This document shows, piece after piece, positions 1-8,788 of a stretch of 37,854 bases of DNA; position 1 is the first letter of the stretch, and every line of letters begins with the position of its first letter. Position numbers and translations under genes: made by a program. The stretch covers positions 1 through 37,854 of the forward strand of contig DATBLZ010000095.1 of NCBI GenBank assembly GCA_036555065.1. Reading direction: 5' to 3'. The stretch comes from DATBLZ01 sp036555065 (lineage in GTDB: Bacteria; Pseudomonadota; Gammaproteobacteria; Steroidobacterales; Rariloculaceae). The notes under the pieces were generated by a model that was given only the letters and a program-made list of their open reading frames with translations, made no database searches and was not told the origin of the DNA.

Positions 1-817
1 CGGCGTACAGCCCGTCCATGAATAGCGTATCGAGCATGTACCCGGCAAGATGCGCGAAGCTGGGCCTGCGCGCCGGAACATCGGCGCCGGGCTCGGGGTC
101 CGGATGCTCGTCGCGAACTCCGACGACCAAGATCCGGTCGGCGCCGAGATGGATCGGCGAGCTCAACGGCGCGCGGTGCCGCATCGAGCCGTCGCCGTAG
201 TACTCCCCGCCGATCCGCACCGGCGGAAACAGAAACGGCACGGCTGCGCTCGCGAGCAAGTGGTCGAGAGTGATTTGTGCGGGACGGCCGATGCGCCGCA
301 CGCGCGCCCATGGCGGAACCGCGTCGCGCGCTTGGAAAAACGTCACGGATCGAGCCGACGTGTAGGCCGATGCGGTTACGGCCAACGCTTCGAGTTGGCC
401 TCGGTCGAGCGCCTTCGCAATTCGCCCGAAGCGCACGCGCCTCGCAAGCAGAGCCCGAAGAGGACTCGAATCGAGCATTGCGGTCGGCGCGTGCGTCGCG
501 AGACCGCCAGTGACGATGACGACGAACCAGTAGAGGCTCGTCTTGAGCATCGTCCAGCTGTCCGTGCGAAAAACCTGGTTGGCGCTGAAGTTCGCCCAGA
601 CGCGCTCCATGTCCGCGACGGCGCGCTCGAAATTCCCCGCCCGGCTCGCGAGCACCGCGCCGTTGATCGCTCCTGCCGACGTGCCGGATATGATCGCGAA
701 GGGGTTCGTCGCCCGCTCGGGCAGGATTCGTGCGATCGCTTTGAGGACGCCGACCTGGTAGGCACCGCGTGCGCCTGCGCCCGGCAGCACGATGGCCTTG
801 CGGGTCACCTTCGCCAC
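1..817 (-). CDS. Patatin-like phospholipase (3' end cut by window edge)
   Basis: Probable serine acyl hydrolase of the patatin/RssA family, acting on phospholipids or other acyl esters. Translation from GTG at 817 shows the oxyanion-hole motif GAGARG at residues 13-18, the nucleophile elbow GTSAG with Ser47, and a DGS motif with Asp209 as the catalytic dyad partner. About 272 residues are visible and the C-terminus lies outside the window. A hydrophobic stretch around residues 94-106 could be a membrane-contact helix. The GTG lies 9 nt after the pyk stop codon and in the same frame, and no alternative start exists between that TAA and the conserved motif, so the start is well fixed. It is the last visible gene of the glycolytic operon, with which it has no obvious functional link. 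Confidence 0.87.
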   Translation of the reverse strand, partial: MAKVTRKAIVLPGAGARGAYQVGVLKAIARILPERATNPFAIISGTSAGAINGAVLASRAGNFERAVADMERVWANFSANQVFRTDSWTMLKTSLYWFVVIVTGGLATHAPTAMLDSSPLRALLARRVRFGRIAKALDRGQLEALAVTASAYTSARSVTFFQARDAVPPWARVRRIGRPAQITLDHLLASAAVPFLFPPVRIGGEYYGDGSMRHRAPLSSPIHLGADRILVVGVRDEHPDPEPGADVPARRPSFAHLAGYMLDTLFMDGLYA

Positions 818-826
818 CCGCGACCG

Positions 827-2323
827 TTAGGCCTCGTCGGCGCCGGGAACCGACAAGATCTGCATCGTGTTCGTGCCGCCGGAAACGCCCTCGAACTCGC
901 CTTTCGTGAAAAGCACGAGATCGCCCGGGAGGACCGCGCCGTCCTTGCGGAGGATCGCGAGCGCGTCGTGCGCGATTCCGCCCGCGGTGTGGAGCACGTC
1001 GAAAGGCACGGGATAGACGCCGCGGTAGAGCGTGACGCGGCGACGCGTCATCTCGTGACGCGTGAGTGCGTAGATCGGAATGTCGGAACGCACGCGCGAC
1101 ATCCACAACGTCGTCGAGCCCGACTCCGTGAGCGCAATGATCGCTTTGACGTTGAGATGATTCGCCGTGTACATGACGGCCATCGCAATCGCTTCGTCGA
1201 CATGCTCGAAAACGTCTTCGAGCCGATAGTTCGTGGTGCGGCGCGGGTTCTCGTGCTTCTCGGCGCCGACGCAAACGCGCGCCATGGTCGTCACGGCTTC
1301 TACCGGATAAGAGCCGACGGCGGTCTCCGCGGAGAGCATGACTGCATCCGTGCCGTCCATGACGGCGTTCGCGACGTCCGATACCTCGGCGCGCGTCGGC
1401 GACGGATTGTTGATCATCGACTCGAGCATTTGCGTAGCCGTAATGGACACTTTGTTGCGCGAGCGTGCGAGGCGTATGAGGCCTTTCTGCAGGCCCGTCA
1501 TCGAGGCGTAGCCGACTTCGACGGCGAGGTCGCCGCGCGCGACCATGATCGCGTTGCTCGCATCGATGATAGCCTCGATGTTCGCGACTGCCTCGGCGCG
1601 CTCGATCTTGGCGATCACATAGCCGGCGCCGCCCGCGGCGCGCAAGAGCCGCCGTGCTTCGACGACATCCTCGGCGTTGCGCACAAACGAGACGGCGATG
1701 AAATCGAGCTCGAGCTTCGCGGCGGCCTCGATATCGACCCGATCCTTGTCCGTGAGCGCGGGCGCCGACAAGCCGCCGCCTTGTTTGTTGAGGCCTTTGC
1801 GATTGCCGAGCTTGCCGCCGCGCTTGACGACGCAGCGAATTTGGCCGCCGTCGACCTCTTGGACGTCGAGAACGATTTGGCCGTCGTCCAGCAGCAGCAC
1901 GTCGCCGCGAGCGACGTCCTCGACGAGATGTCGATACGCGACGCCGACGCCGTTCTCGTCGCCTGCGGCCGCATCCATTTCGGTGTCGAGCGTGAACTTC
2001 TGGCCGACTTTGAGAAGCGCGTGGCCGGCACGGAAAGACTCGATTCGAATCTTCGGTCCCTGGAGGTCGCCGATGATGCCGACGTAGCGCCCCACCTTTG
2101 CGGCGGTTGCGCGGATGAGCTTGACGCGCTCGGCCTGCTCGATTCCGCCGGCGTGCGAGAAATTGATGCGCACGACATCGGCGCCGGCTCGAATCAGATC
2201 CTCGAGGATTTGCGGGCGGTCCGTAGCCGGGCCTATCGTCGCGACTATCTTCGTGCGTCGGCGACGCGTCGCCTCCGACGTAGCTATGCGCAATGTGGAA
2301 TCGGGTATGCTCAAGGCTCGCAA
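827..2323 (-). CDS. pyk: Pyruvate kinase
   Basis: Converts phosphoenolpyruvate and ADP to pyruvate and ATP in the cytoplasm. Up to 498 residues, with the family start motif TKIVATIGPA, the substrate-loop motif GDLQGPKIR, the catalytic-lysine segment IAKIERAEAV, the signature MVARGDLAVEVG and TATQMLESM. A typical C-terminal allosteric domain follows. The start is uncertain: no ATG or GTG is available, so TTG at 2323, 2314 or 2293 must be used. TTG at 2323 overlaps the glycerate kinase 3' end by 13 nt; TTG at 2293 would give 488 residues, closer to the usual beginning. Translation is probably coupled to the upstream gene. Family assignment is certain; only the N-terminus is open. Confidence 0.95.
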   Translation of the reverse strand: MRALSIPDSTLRIATSEATRRRRTKIVATIGPATDRPQILEDLIRAGADVVRINFSHAGGIEQAERVKLIRATAAKVGRYVGIIGDLQGPKIRIESFRAGHALLKVGQKFTLDTEMDAAAGDENGVGVAYRHLVEDVARGDVLLLDDGQIVLDVQEVDGGQIRCVVKRGGKLGNRKGLNKQGGGLSAPALTDKDRVDIEAAAKLELDFIAVSFVRNAEDVVEARRLLRAAGGAGYVIAKIERAEAVANIEAIIDASNAIMVARGDLAVEVGYASMTGLQKGLIRLARSRNKVSITATQMLESMINNPSPTRAEVSDVANAVMDGTDAVMLSAETAVGSYPVEAVTTMARVCVGAEKHENPRRTTNYRLEDVFEHVDEAIAMAVMYTANHLNVKAIIALTESGSTTLWMSRVRSDIPIYALTRHEMTRRRVTLYRGVYPVPFDVLHTAGGIAHDALAILRKDGAVLPGDLVLFTKGEFEGVSGGTNTMQILSVPGADEA

Positions 2324-3585
2324 AGGATCAATCGGAAATCGTTGACGTTCGTTCGCGTTGGGCCCGTCCGGACGAGCAAGTCACAGGCGTCGAAAAATCG
2401 ATAGGTATCGTGCGCCTCGAGAAGCCTTTCGAGCGAGACTCCGCGCGCGGCGCCGCGCGCGAGTATATCGGGCGTGACCCTGCCGCCGGCGTGATCGCCG
2501 CGCCCATCGATGCCGTCGGTGTCCGCGGCGAGCGCGTAGATGCCGCGCGCACCGCCGAGCTCGAGCGCCAGCTCGGCAAGATACACGAGATTGCGGCCGC
2601 CGCGACCGGCGGTCGCCCCGAGCACGACCCGCGTCTCGCCGCCGGAAAGGATGGCCGTTCGCGCACCGGACGCCAAGCAACGTTTCGCTAGTGCCGCGTG
2701 GCGCCGGCCGAGCGCGCGCGCCTCGTCGTCAAGAGCATCGCCCAAATACATGACCTCGTAGCCCTCATCCCGCAAGTATCCGGCCGCGGCATCGAGCGCC
2801 GTGGCCGCAGAAGCGATGAGGTGCGTCGCATCGTTGCGAAACCCGTGCTCGCCCGGTTTTGGCGACTCGTGCCGCGCATCGTCGAGCACGTGCCTGATCT
2901 TCCCCAAGTCTGCGTAATCGTAACCCTCAAGAATGCGGACTGCATCTGCCTGCGTCGTCGGGTCGGGAATCGTCGGGCCGGAAGCGATGTCGGCGACATT
3001 ATCGCCGGGGACGTCGGAGATCGCATACGTCGTCACGGGCGAGGGGTGGGCCGCGCGCGCGAGGCGCCCCCCTTTGAGGCCGGACAGATGCTTGCGCACA
3101 CAATTGATCTCGCGAATGTCGGCGCCGGCGTGAAGCAGGAAATCGGTGACGGCGCGCTTTTGCTCGAAAGTGATTCCCGGCAGAGGCACGGCTGCGAGCG
3201 CGGAGCCGCCGCCGGAGATCAGGCAGTGCACGGACTCGCCCGATCCGACGCTGCCCGCAAGCTCGAGGAGCCTTGCTCCCGCGGCCCGGCTCGCGCTGTC
3301 GGGCGAAGGATGTCCGGCCTCGACGATCTCGATAGCGGCAGCGCTCTCGCCGGCTTTGAGGCCGTGCGCATAGCGCGTGACGACCATGCCGCGAGCGGGC
3401 CCGCGCCAGTGTGCACAAAAGGCAACGGCCATCGCCGCGGCGGCTTTGCCGGCGCCGAGCACGAGTGCCCTACCTTCGCGCTGCGCGCGCGCAAGCACCG
3501 GGGGCAGGCAGTTCGCAGGCTGTGCCGCTTCGACCGCGCGCGTGTAAGCGCGGGTAAGAACCTCGAGCGTCGCCGCGGCCGTCAC
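2311..3585 (-). CDS. Glycerate 2-kinase, MOFRL family (TtuD/GckA type)
   Basis: Phosphorylates D-glycerate to 2-phosphoglycerate with ATP, feeding glycerate from photorespiration-like, glyoxylate or serine routes into lower glycolysis. The 424 residues show the N-terminal glycerate kinase domain (LGAGKAAAAMA near residue 43, LISGGGSAL, CVRKHLSGLKGGRLA) and the C-terminal MOFRL domain (ILSGGETRV, GRGGRNLVYLAELAL, ALAADTDGIDG). It starts with GTG at 3585, whose bases overlap the pgk TGA (GTGA, 4-nt overlap), a classic translational-coupling junction. The gene sits directly between pgk and pyk. In other proteobacteria this kinase often precedes pyk in glyoxylate operons; here that pair is fused into a tkt-gap-pgk cluster. 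The product 2-phosphoglycerate is one enolase step from the pyruvate kinase substrate. Confidence 0.93.
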   Translation of the reverse strand: MTAAATLEVLTRAYTRAVEAAQPANCLPPVLARAQREGRALVLGAGKAAAAMAVAFCAHWRGPARGMVVTRYAHGLKAGESAAAIEIVEAGHPSPDSASRAAGARLLELAGSVGSGESVHCLISGGGSALAAVPLPGITFEQKRAVTDFLLHAGADIREINCVRKHLSGLKGGRLARAAHPSPVTTYAISDVPGDNVADIASGPTIPDPTTQADAVRILEGYDYADLGKIRHVLDDARHESPKPGEHGFRNDATHLIASAATALDAAAGYLRDEGYEVMYLGDALDDEARALGRRHAALAKRCLASGARTAILSGGETRVVLGATAGRGGRNLVYLAELALELGGARGIYALAADTDGIDGRGDHAGGRVTPDILARGAARGVSLERLLEAHDTYRFFDACDLLVRTGPTRTNVNDFRLILCEP

Positions 3586-4772
3586 TTAAACGTAGCGCGT
3601 GCGCGCTTGGCGAGAACGGCGACAGCGGGAAGCTCTTTGCCCTCGAGGAACTCGAGAAAGGCACCGCCCCCGGTCGAGATGTACGAAATGCGCTCGCTGA
3701 CGCCGAATTGCTCGATCGCTGCCAGCGTATCGCCGCCGCCCGCGATCGAGAAAGCGCTGCTCGCGGCGACCGCTGCGGCGACGAGTCTCGTTCCAGCGGC
3801 AAACTCGGGATGCTCGAACACGCCTAAGGGTCCGTTCCAGACGATCGTGCCGGCGTGCGCGAGGTGTTGCGCATAGAGCGCCGCGGTTGCCGGGCCGATA
3901 TCGAGAATCATCTCGTCGGGCGCGACCTCGCGCACGGCCTTGACGCGGCCGCGCGCCTCGGCTGCGAGACTCAGGCTCACGACGACGTCGGTCGGCAGCG
4001 GGATTGCGGCGCGGCCGAACTTCCCTTCGAGAAGCTCGCGCGCGAACCCGAGCATGTCTTTCTCCATGAGCGAACGGCCGACGGCGACCCCCGCTGCCGC
4101 GAGCACGGTATTGGCGATGCCGCCGCCGAGAATGAGCGCGTCGACCTTGGCGGCCAGGCTCTGCAATACCTCGAGCTTGCTCGAGACCTTGGCTCCACCG
4201 ACGATCGCGACGAGCGGCCGCCTAGGGCTCTCGAGCGCCGCCGCGAGCGCATCGAGCTCGGCCACGAGCAACGGACCCGCGCACGCGACGCGCGCGAGCT
4301 CGGCGACACCGACCGTGCTCGCCTCGGCGCGATGCGCGGTCCCGAATGCATCCATGACGAAGACATCGCAGAGCGCCGCCATGCGCTTGGCGAGCTTCGC
4401 GTCGTTGGCCTTCTCGCCGACGTTGAACCGCACGTTCTCGCAGAGCACGAGCTCGCCCGGCGCGACGTCGACGCCGTCGAGCCAGTCGGCGACGAGCGGC
4501 ACATCGGTGCTCAAGAGCTCGCCGAGCTTCGCGGCCACGGGCGCGAGCGACAGCGCCGCGTCGTGCGCGCCCTCTTTCGGCCTGCCGAGATGGGACAGCA
4601 CCATCACGCGCGCGCGTTTGTCGAGCGCCGCGCGCAAGGTCGGCAGCGCCGCCTTGAGGCGCGCATCGCTCGTGACGCGCCCGTCTTTGATGGGCGCATT
4701 GAGATCTTCGCGAATCAGCACGCGCTGGTCGCGCAGATCGAGATCCGCCATGCGTAGAACGGCGAGCGCCAT
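3582..4772 (-). CDS. pgk: Phosphoglycerate kinase
   Basis: Reversible transfer of phosphate between 1,3-bisphosphoglycerate and ADP in glycolysis and gluconeogenesis. The 396 residues match the bacterial length. Visible motifs are the N-domain substrate site (REDLNAPIKDGRVTSDAR), SHLGRPKEG, the GGAKVSSKLEVL segment, WNGPLGVFEHPEF and the nucleotide-site GGGDTLAAIE. ATG at 4772 is chosen because it has a GAGGG ribosome-binding site a few bases upstream and gives the short leader before MADLDL that is usual in relatives; the internal ATG at 4751 lacks such a site. It lies 9 nt after gap and overlaps the glycerate kinase start by 4 nt, so the three are probably translated from one mRNA. Confidence 0.97.
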   Translation of the reverse strand: MALAVLRMADLDLRDQRVLIREDLNAPIKDGRVTSDARLKAALPTLRAALDKRARVMVLSHLGRPKEGAHDAALSLAPVAAKLGELLSTDVPLVADWLDGVDVAPGELVLCENVRFNVGEKANDAKLAKRMAALCDVFVMDAFGTAHRAEASTVGVAELARVACAGPLLVAELDALAAALESPRRPLVAIVGGAKVSSKLEVLQSLAAKVDALILGGGIANTVLAAAGVAVGRSLMEKDMLGFARELLEGKFGRAAIPLPTDVVVSLSLAAEARGRVKAVREVAPDEMILDIGPATAALYAQHLAHAGTIVWNGPLGVFEHPEFAAGTRLVAAAVAASSAFSIAGGGDTLAAIEQFGVSERISYISTGGGAFLEFLEGKELPAVAVLAKRARATFK

Positions 4773-4781
4773 CCTTCGCCC

Positions 4782-5792
4782 TCAGAGCGCCGCGAACGCG
4801 AGCGTCGTATCGAGCATGCGGTTCGAGAATCCCCATTCGTTGTCGTACCACGCGCAGACCTTGACGACCGTGCCGCCGAGGATCTTCGTGAGGCTCGCGT
4901 CATAAATCGAGGAGGCGGGATTGTGGTTGAAATCGATCGATACCAGCGGCTCATCGGTGAAGGCGAGAATCCCCTTGAGGCTGCCTTCGCTCGCGGCGCG
5001 CATGGCCTTGTTGATCTCCTCGACGGTCGTTGCGCGGCGCGCCGTGAAAGTCAGGTCGACGAGAGATACGTTGATCGTCGGCACGCGGATCGCGAAACCG
5101 TCGAGCCGCCCGTCGAGCTCGGGCAACACGAGACCGACCGCCGCGGCCGCGCCCGTCTTCGTCGGAATCATCGACTGCGTCGCCGAGCGCGCACGGCGGA
5201 GATCGGAGTGATAGACGTCCGTCAGCACCTGATCATTCGTATAAGCATGGATCGTCGTCATGAGCCCGTGCTCGATGCCGATCGCGTCGTGCAGCACTTT
5301 TGCGAGCGGCGCCAAACAATTGGTCGTGCATGAGGCGTTCGAGATGACCGTATGCGCGGGCTTGAGCGTCTTGTGGTTGACACCATAGACCACGGTTGCA
5401 TCAACGTCCTTTCCCGCGGGCGCGGAAATCACGACCTTGCGCGCGCCTGCGCGTAGATGCGCCGCTGCTTTCTCCTTGGACGTGAAGAGCCCCGTGCACT
5501 CGAGCACGATGTCGACGCCGAGCTCGCGCCACGGTAGCTTTGCCGGGTCGCGCTCGGCGCACACTCGGATGCGGTCGCCATCGACGACGAGGTCGTTGCC
5601 CGCGACTTCGACCTTGAACGGGAAGGGCCCGTGTGCCGAATCGTATCGCGTGAGGTGAGCGTTCGTTTTCGCATCGCCGAGGTCGTTGACCGCAACGACC
5701 GAAAGCTCCTTGCGCCGCTTCCCTTCGTACAACGCACGCAGCACCATTCGGCCGATTCGTCCATATCCATTGATCGCGATTTTGACGGGCAT
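4782..5792 (-). CDS. gap: Type I glyceraldehyde-3-phosphate dehydrogenase
   Basis: Oxidises glyceraldehyde 3-phosphate to 1,3-bisphosphoglycerate with NAD(P). 336 residues from ATG at 5792, with the Rossmann start INGYGRIGRMVLRA, the catalytic motif SNASCTTNC (Cys155), TTIHAYTNDQ, RRARSATQSMIPTKTGAA and the terminal WYDNEWGFSNRMLDT. The frame is open further upstream, but the start is fixed by a perfect AAGGAGG site six bases before this ATG and by the conserved N-terminus. The cofactor-loop residues following VVAVND do not let me assign NAD or NADP preference. The TTIHAYTNDQ and SMIPTKTGAA segments favour true GAPDH over erythrose-4-phosphate dehydrogenase, a relative that occupies the pgk-upstream position in enteric bacteria. 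Confidence 0.96.
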   Translation of the reverse strand: MPVKIAINGYGRIGRMVLRALYEGKRRKELSVVAVNDLGDAKTNAHLTRYDSAHGPFPFKVEVAGNDLVVDGDRIRVCAERDPAKLPWRELGVDIVLECTGLFTSKEKAAAHLRAGARKVVISAPAGKDVDATVVYGVNHKTLKPAHTVISNASCTTNCLAPLAKVLHDAIGIEHGLMTTIHAYTNDQVLTDVYHSDLRRARSATQSMIPTKTGAAAAVGLVLPELDGRLDGFAIRVPTINVSLVDLTFTARRATTVEEINKAMRAASEGSLKGILAFTDEPLVSIDFNHNPASSIYDASLTKILGGTVVKVCAWYDNEWGFSNRMLDTTLAFAAL

Positions 5793-5798
5793 GCCTTT

Positions 5799-5805
5799 CC
5801 TCCTT
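5799..5805 (-). promoter_or_regulatory. Consensus ribosome-binding site of gap overlapping the tkt stop
   Basis: The minus strand reads AAGGAGG, a full anti-SD match, six bases before the gap ATG. Its first two A residues are part of the tkt TAA stop codon, so ribosomes ending tkt are placed directly on the gap start. This decides the gap start against the longer open frame. Confidence 0.85.
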
Positions 5806-7831
5806 AGATCAGGCGGCGCGCGGCGGCAATGACCGCGTCTACCGTGAATCCGTAGTGCTCGAATAATGCTTTGGCCGGCGCCGACTGGCCGAAAGTGTTC
5901 ATGCCGATGACGGCTCCGCGTCCCGCGACGTAACGCCACCAGCAGTCGCGCACTCCGGCCTCGAGAGCGAGCCGCGCGCCGCGGTCGGGCAACACGCGGG
6001 CCTGGTAGTCGCGGTCCTGCTGCTCGAACACCTCCACGCACGGCATCGAAACGACGCGCACCGCGATGCCGTCGGCTTCGAGCGTGCGCGCAGCAGCAAG
6101 CGCGAGAGCCACTTCGGACCCCGTCGCGATGAACGTGATCGCCGGCTGCTGCTTGCTCGCGTGCAGGACGTATGCGCCGCGCGCAATCGCCTCGATCTGC
6201 TCGCGCGTGCGGGCAACGTGCGCGAGCGTTTGGCGCGTCAAGACGAGGCCCGTCGGTCCGTCATTCCTCGCGATCGCCGCGCGCCATGCAACCGCCGTCT
6301 CCGGGCCATCGCAGGGCCGCCAAACATGCAGGTTCGGTATCGCTCGCAAGCTCGCAAGGTGCTCGATCGGCTGATGCGTGGGTCCATCCTCGCCGAGCCC
6401 GATTGAATCATGCGTCAGAACGAAGATGCTGCGCAGCTTCATGAGCGCGGCCATGCGCAAGCTGTTGCGCGCGTAATCCGTAAATACGAGAAACGTCCCG
6501 CCGTACGGGATGAAGCCGCCATGCAACGACAGGCCGCTCATGATCGCGCCCATGCCGAACTCGCGCACGCCGTAGTGAATGTAGTTGCCCGCGGCATCGG
6601 CTGCCGAGATCACCTTCGAGCCCGCGTGCGTCGTGTTGTTGGACCCCGTGAGATCCGCTGACCCGCCGATGAGCTCGGGCAAGAGCGGCGCGTACCCGTT
6701 GAGCGCGCGCTGCGATGCCTGGCGCGTAGCCATGCTCTTGGCCTCGGTTGCAACGGCATCGATGACTCCTGCTGCGGCCGCGTCGAAGCCCGCGGGTAGC
6801 TCGCCCTGCATCCTGCGCAGAAACTCCGCCGCGAGCTCCGGATACGCGCGCCCGTACAGGGCGAAGCGCTGCTGCCACTCGGATTCGATGGCCCGGCCGC
6901 GCGCGCGCGCATCCCAGGCTGCCTTGACGTCCGGAGGCAGCTCGAACGGCGGCAGCTCCCAACCGAGCTTTTTGCGCGCCGCGGCAACCTCGTCGGCGCC
7001 GAGCGCCGCGCCGTGGGTCGCCGCGCTCCCCTGCGCGTTCGGCGCACCGAAACCGATGATCGTCTTGCAGCAAATGAGCGTCGGCCGCCGCGACTCGGCG
7101 CGCGCCGTGCGAATCGCCGCGATGATCGCGTCGGCATCATGGCCGTCGACGGCTTCGATGACGTGCCAGCCATAGGCGCGAAACCGCGCGGGCGTATCGT
7201 CGGTGAACCACGCACGCGTCGGCCCGTCGATCGAGATCCCGTTGTCGTCGTAGCACGCGATGAGCTTGCCGAGCCCCCAAGTTCCCGCGAGCGAGCAGGC
7301 TTCGTGCGAGATGCCCTCCATCATGCAGCCGTCGCCCAAGAACACATACGTGTGGTGATCGACGATCGTGTGCTCGGGTCGATTGAAAGTCGTCGCGAGA
7401 ATCTTCTCCGCAAGCGCCATGCCGACGGCGTTCGCGAGACCTTGACCCAGCGGTCCCGTCGTCGTCTCGACGCCGATCTCAAGCTCCCGCTCGGGATGCC
7501 CCGCGGTTCGCGAGCCGAGCTGGCGAAACGCCTTGAGCTCGTCGACCGGGAGCGCGTAACCGGTCAAGAACGCGACGGCGTACAAGAGCATCGAGCCGTG
7601 GCCGTTCGAGAGCACGAAGCGGTCCCGGTCGTGCCAGTGCGGGTTTTCGGGGCTGAAACGCAGGAAATCGTTCCACAGGACCTCGGCGATGTCGGCCATG
7701 CCCATCGGCATGCCCGGGTGGCCGGAGTTCGCCCGCTGCACTGCATCCATCGCCAAGACGCGAATTGCGTTCGCAAGCCGCCGCCGTGGCGGCCGCACGG
7801 CCGCCGCTACGATCTCAGTGCTCGATGCCAT
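5804..7831 (-). CDS. tkt: Transketolase
   Basis: Thiamine-diphosphate enzyme exchanging two-carbon units between pentose and triose/hexose phosphates (pentose phosphate pathway, or Calvin cycle where present). The 675 residues match the usual bacterial length. Motifs: LANAIRVLAMDAVQRANSGHPG near the N-terminus, ETTTGPLGQGLANAVGMA, the TPP-binding GDGCMMEGISHE with YDDNGISIDG, and the pyrimidine-domain THDSIGLGEDGPTHQPIEHL. ATG at 7831 has only a weak ribosome-binding site but gives the usual N-terminal length. First gene of the operon tkt-gap-pgk-glycerate kinase-pyk-patatin. No RuBisCO or phosphoribulokinase lies in the window, so a Calvin-cycle role cannot be inferred. Confidence 0.97.
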   Translation of the reverse strand: MASSTEIVAAAVRPPRRRLANAIRVLAMDAVQRANSGHPGMPMGMADIAEVLWNDFLRFSPENPHWHDRDRFVLSNGHGSMLLYAVAFLTGYALPVDELKAFRQLGSRTAGHPERELEIGVETTTGPLGQGLANAVGMALAEKILATTFNRPEHTIVDHHTYVFLGDGCMMEGISHEACSLAGTWGLGKLIACYDDNGISIDGPTRAWFTDDTPARFRAYGWHVIEAVDGHDADAIIAAIRTARAESRRPTLICCKTIIGFGAPNAQGSAATHGAALGADEVAAARKKLGWELPPFELPPDVKAAWDARARGRAIESEWQQRFALYGRAYPELAAEFLRRMQGELPAGFDAAAAGVIDAVATEAKSMATRQASQRALNGYAPLLPELIGGSADLTGSNNTTHAGSKVISAADAAGNYIHYGVREFGMGAIMSGLSLHGGFIPYGGTFLVFTDYARNSLRMAALMKLRSIFVLTHDSIGLGEDGPTHQPIEHLASLRAIPNLHVWRPCDGPETAVAWRAAIARNDGPTGLVLTRQTLAHVARTREQIEAIARGAYVLHASKQQPAITFIATGSEVALALAAARTLEADGIAVRVVSMPCVEVFEQQDRDYQARVLPDRGARLALEAGVRDCWWRYVAGRGAVIGMNTFGQSAPAKALFEHYGFTVDAVIAAARRLI

Positions 7832-7924
7832 CTGGTTTTTTTCGGGCGTTGGACTTGCGCGAGGCGGAATTGTCGCTTACAGGCGACCGACCCGCAACCC
7901 GCGGGGCCGCTGGACCGCTTGATC

Positions 7925-7940
7925 TGTGAGCCAAATCCAC
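7925..7940 (+). promoter_or_regulatory. Possible CRP/Vfr-like half-site upstream of cpdA
   Basis: TGTGA followed six bases later by TCCAC resembles the CRP consensus TGTGA-N6-TCACA, with a perfect left half and a poor right half. It lies in the 168-bp divergent region between tkt and cpdA, about 60 nt before cpdA. cAMP-receptor control of cpdA is known in Pseudomonas, which makes the position suggestive. One half-site can arise by chance. Confidence 0.2.
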
Positions 7941-7999
7941 CGGCCGAGACGGGCGATTGAGTATCATTTCCGGGCGATAGAAAGCGAGCATCGCTAAGT

Positions 8000-8788
8000 A
8001 TGGTCCAAAGCGACGTGCCAGCTCCTCTCAAGGTCCTGCAAATCAGCGACACGCATTTACACGCGACGGTCGCGAGTCGCATGCGCGGGGTCAACACGTA
8101 CGACACGTTCTCGGCCGTCCTCGGTTACGCGCAGCGTGATAAGCGATGGCCCGTCGACGTGATTCTCGTCACCGGCGACATCGTTCAAGACGAGAGCCGC
8201 GCGGGCTACTTGCGATTCCGTGCGGAGATGCAAGTGCTGGGACCGCCGGTGTTCTGCATCCCGGGCAATCACGATGACCCGAAGCTCATGGACGAGCTCT
8301 TGAACGTTCCGCCGTTCAAAGTCGGAGGCGATATTCGCGTAGGCGCCTGGTCTTTCGTCCTGTTGAACACGTTTCTGACCGGCGAGGACGCGGGTGGCCT
8401 CGGCGAGAAGCGGCTGCATGCGCTCGCAGTCGCGCTCCGCGAGCATGCGAGGCAACACGTGATCGTCGTCATGCATCACCAGCCGCTGCCGATGGGCAGC
8501 GCGTGGCTCGACGGCGTGGGCTTGCGCGACGCCCAGCAGTTCTTGAGCGTCATCGATACGCACGACAACGTGCGCTGCGTAGCCTGGGGCCATGTTCACC
8601 AGGCGTCGGACCGCGTGCGCGGCAAAGTCCGTTACTTGAGCACCCCGTCGACATGCTCGCAGTTCCTGCCCTCGAGCGACTTCTTCGCCCTCGACAGCCG
8701 TCCCCCCGGTTTGCGCTGGATCGAGCTCTTTCCGGACGGCCGCGTCGAGACTTCGGTCGATTGGGTCCAAGTGGAGCCGCGCCAGTGA
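8000..8788 (+). CDS. cpdA: 3',5'-cyclic AMP phosphodiesterase CpdA
   Basis: Class III cyclic nucleotide phosphodiesterase that hydrolyses cAMP to AMP and so damps CRP-type signalling. The 262 residues carry the full calcineurin-like metallophosphoesterase set: DTHLH (Asp17, His19), GD (Asp60), GNHD (residues 89-92), MHHQP and the terminal GHVH. Length agrees with characterised CpdA proteins. ATG at 8000 follows only a weak site. It is divergent from the tkt operon and overlaps the next gene by 4 nt (GTGA). The family contains related phosphodiesterases on other substrates, but length and motif spacing fit CpdA well. Confidence 0.88.
   Translation: MVQSDVPAPLKVLQISDTHLHATVASRMRGVNTYDTFSAVLGYAQRDKRWPVDVILVTGDIVQDESRAGYLRFRAEMQVLGPPVFCIPGNHDDPKLMDELLNVPPFKVGGDIRVGAWSFVLLNTFLTGEDAGGLGEKRLHALAVALREHARQHVIVVMHHQPLPMGSAWLDGVGLRDAQQFLSVIDTHDNVRCVAWGHVHQASDRVRGKVRYLSTPSTCSQFLPSSDFFALDSRPPGLRWIELFPDGRVETSVDWVQVEPRQ

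Noticed and set aside
50..2404. 784-codon open frame on the plus strand
   Set aside because: It lies antisense to the patatin-like gene and pyk, and its translation is rich in Arg, Asp and His with no motifs. High third-position GC leaves antisense frames open.
5793..6041. N-terminal extension of gap
   Set aside because: It runs through tkt in another frame and ignores the perfect AAGGAGG site at the true ATG.
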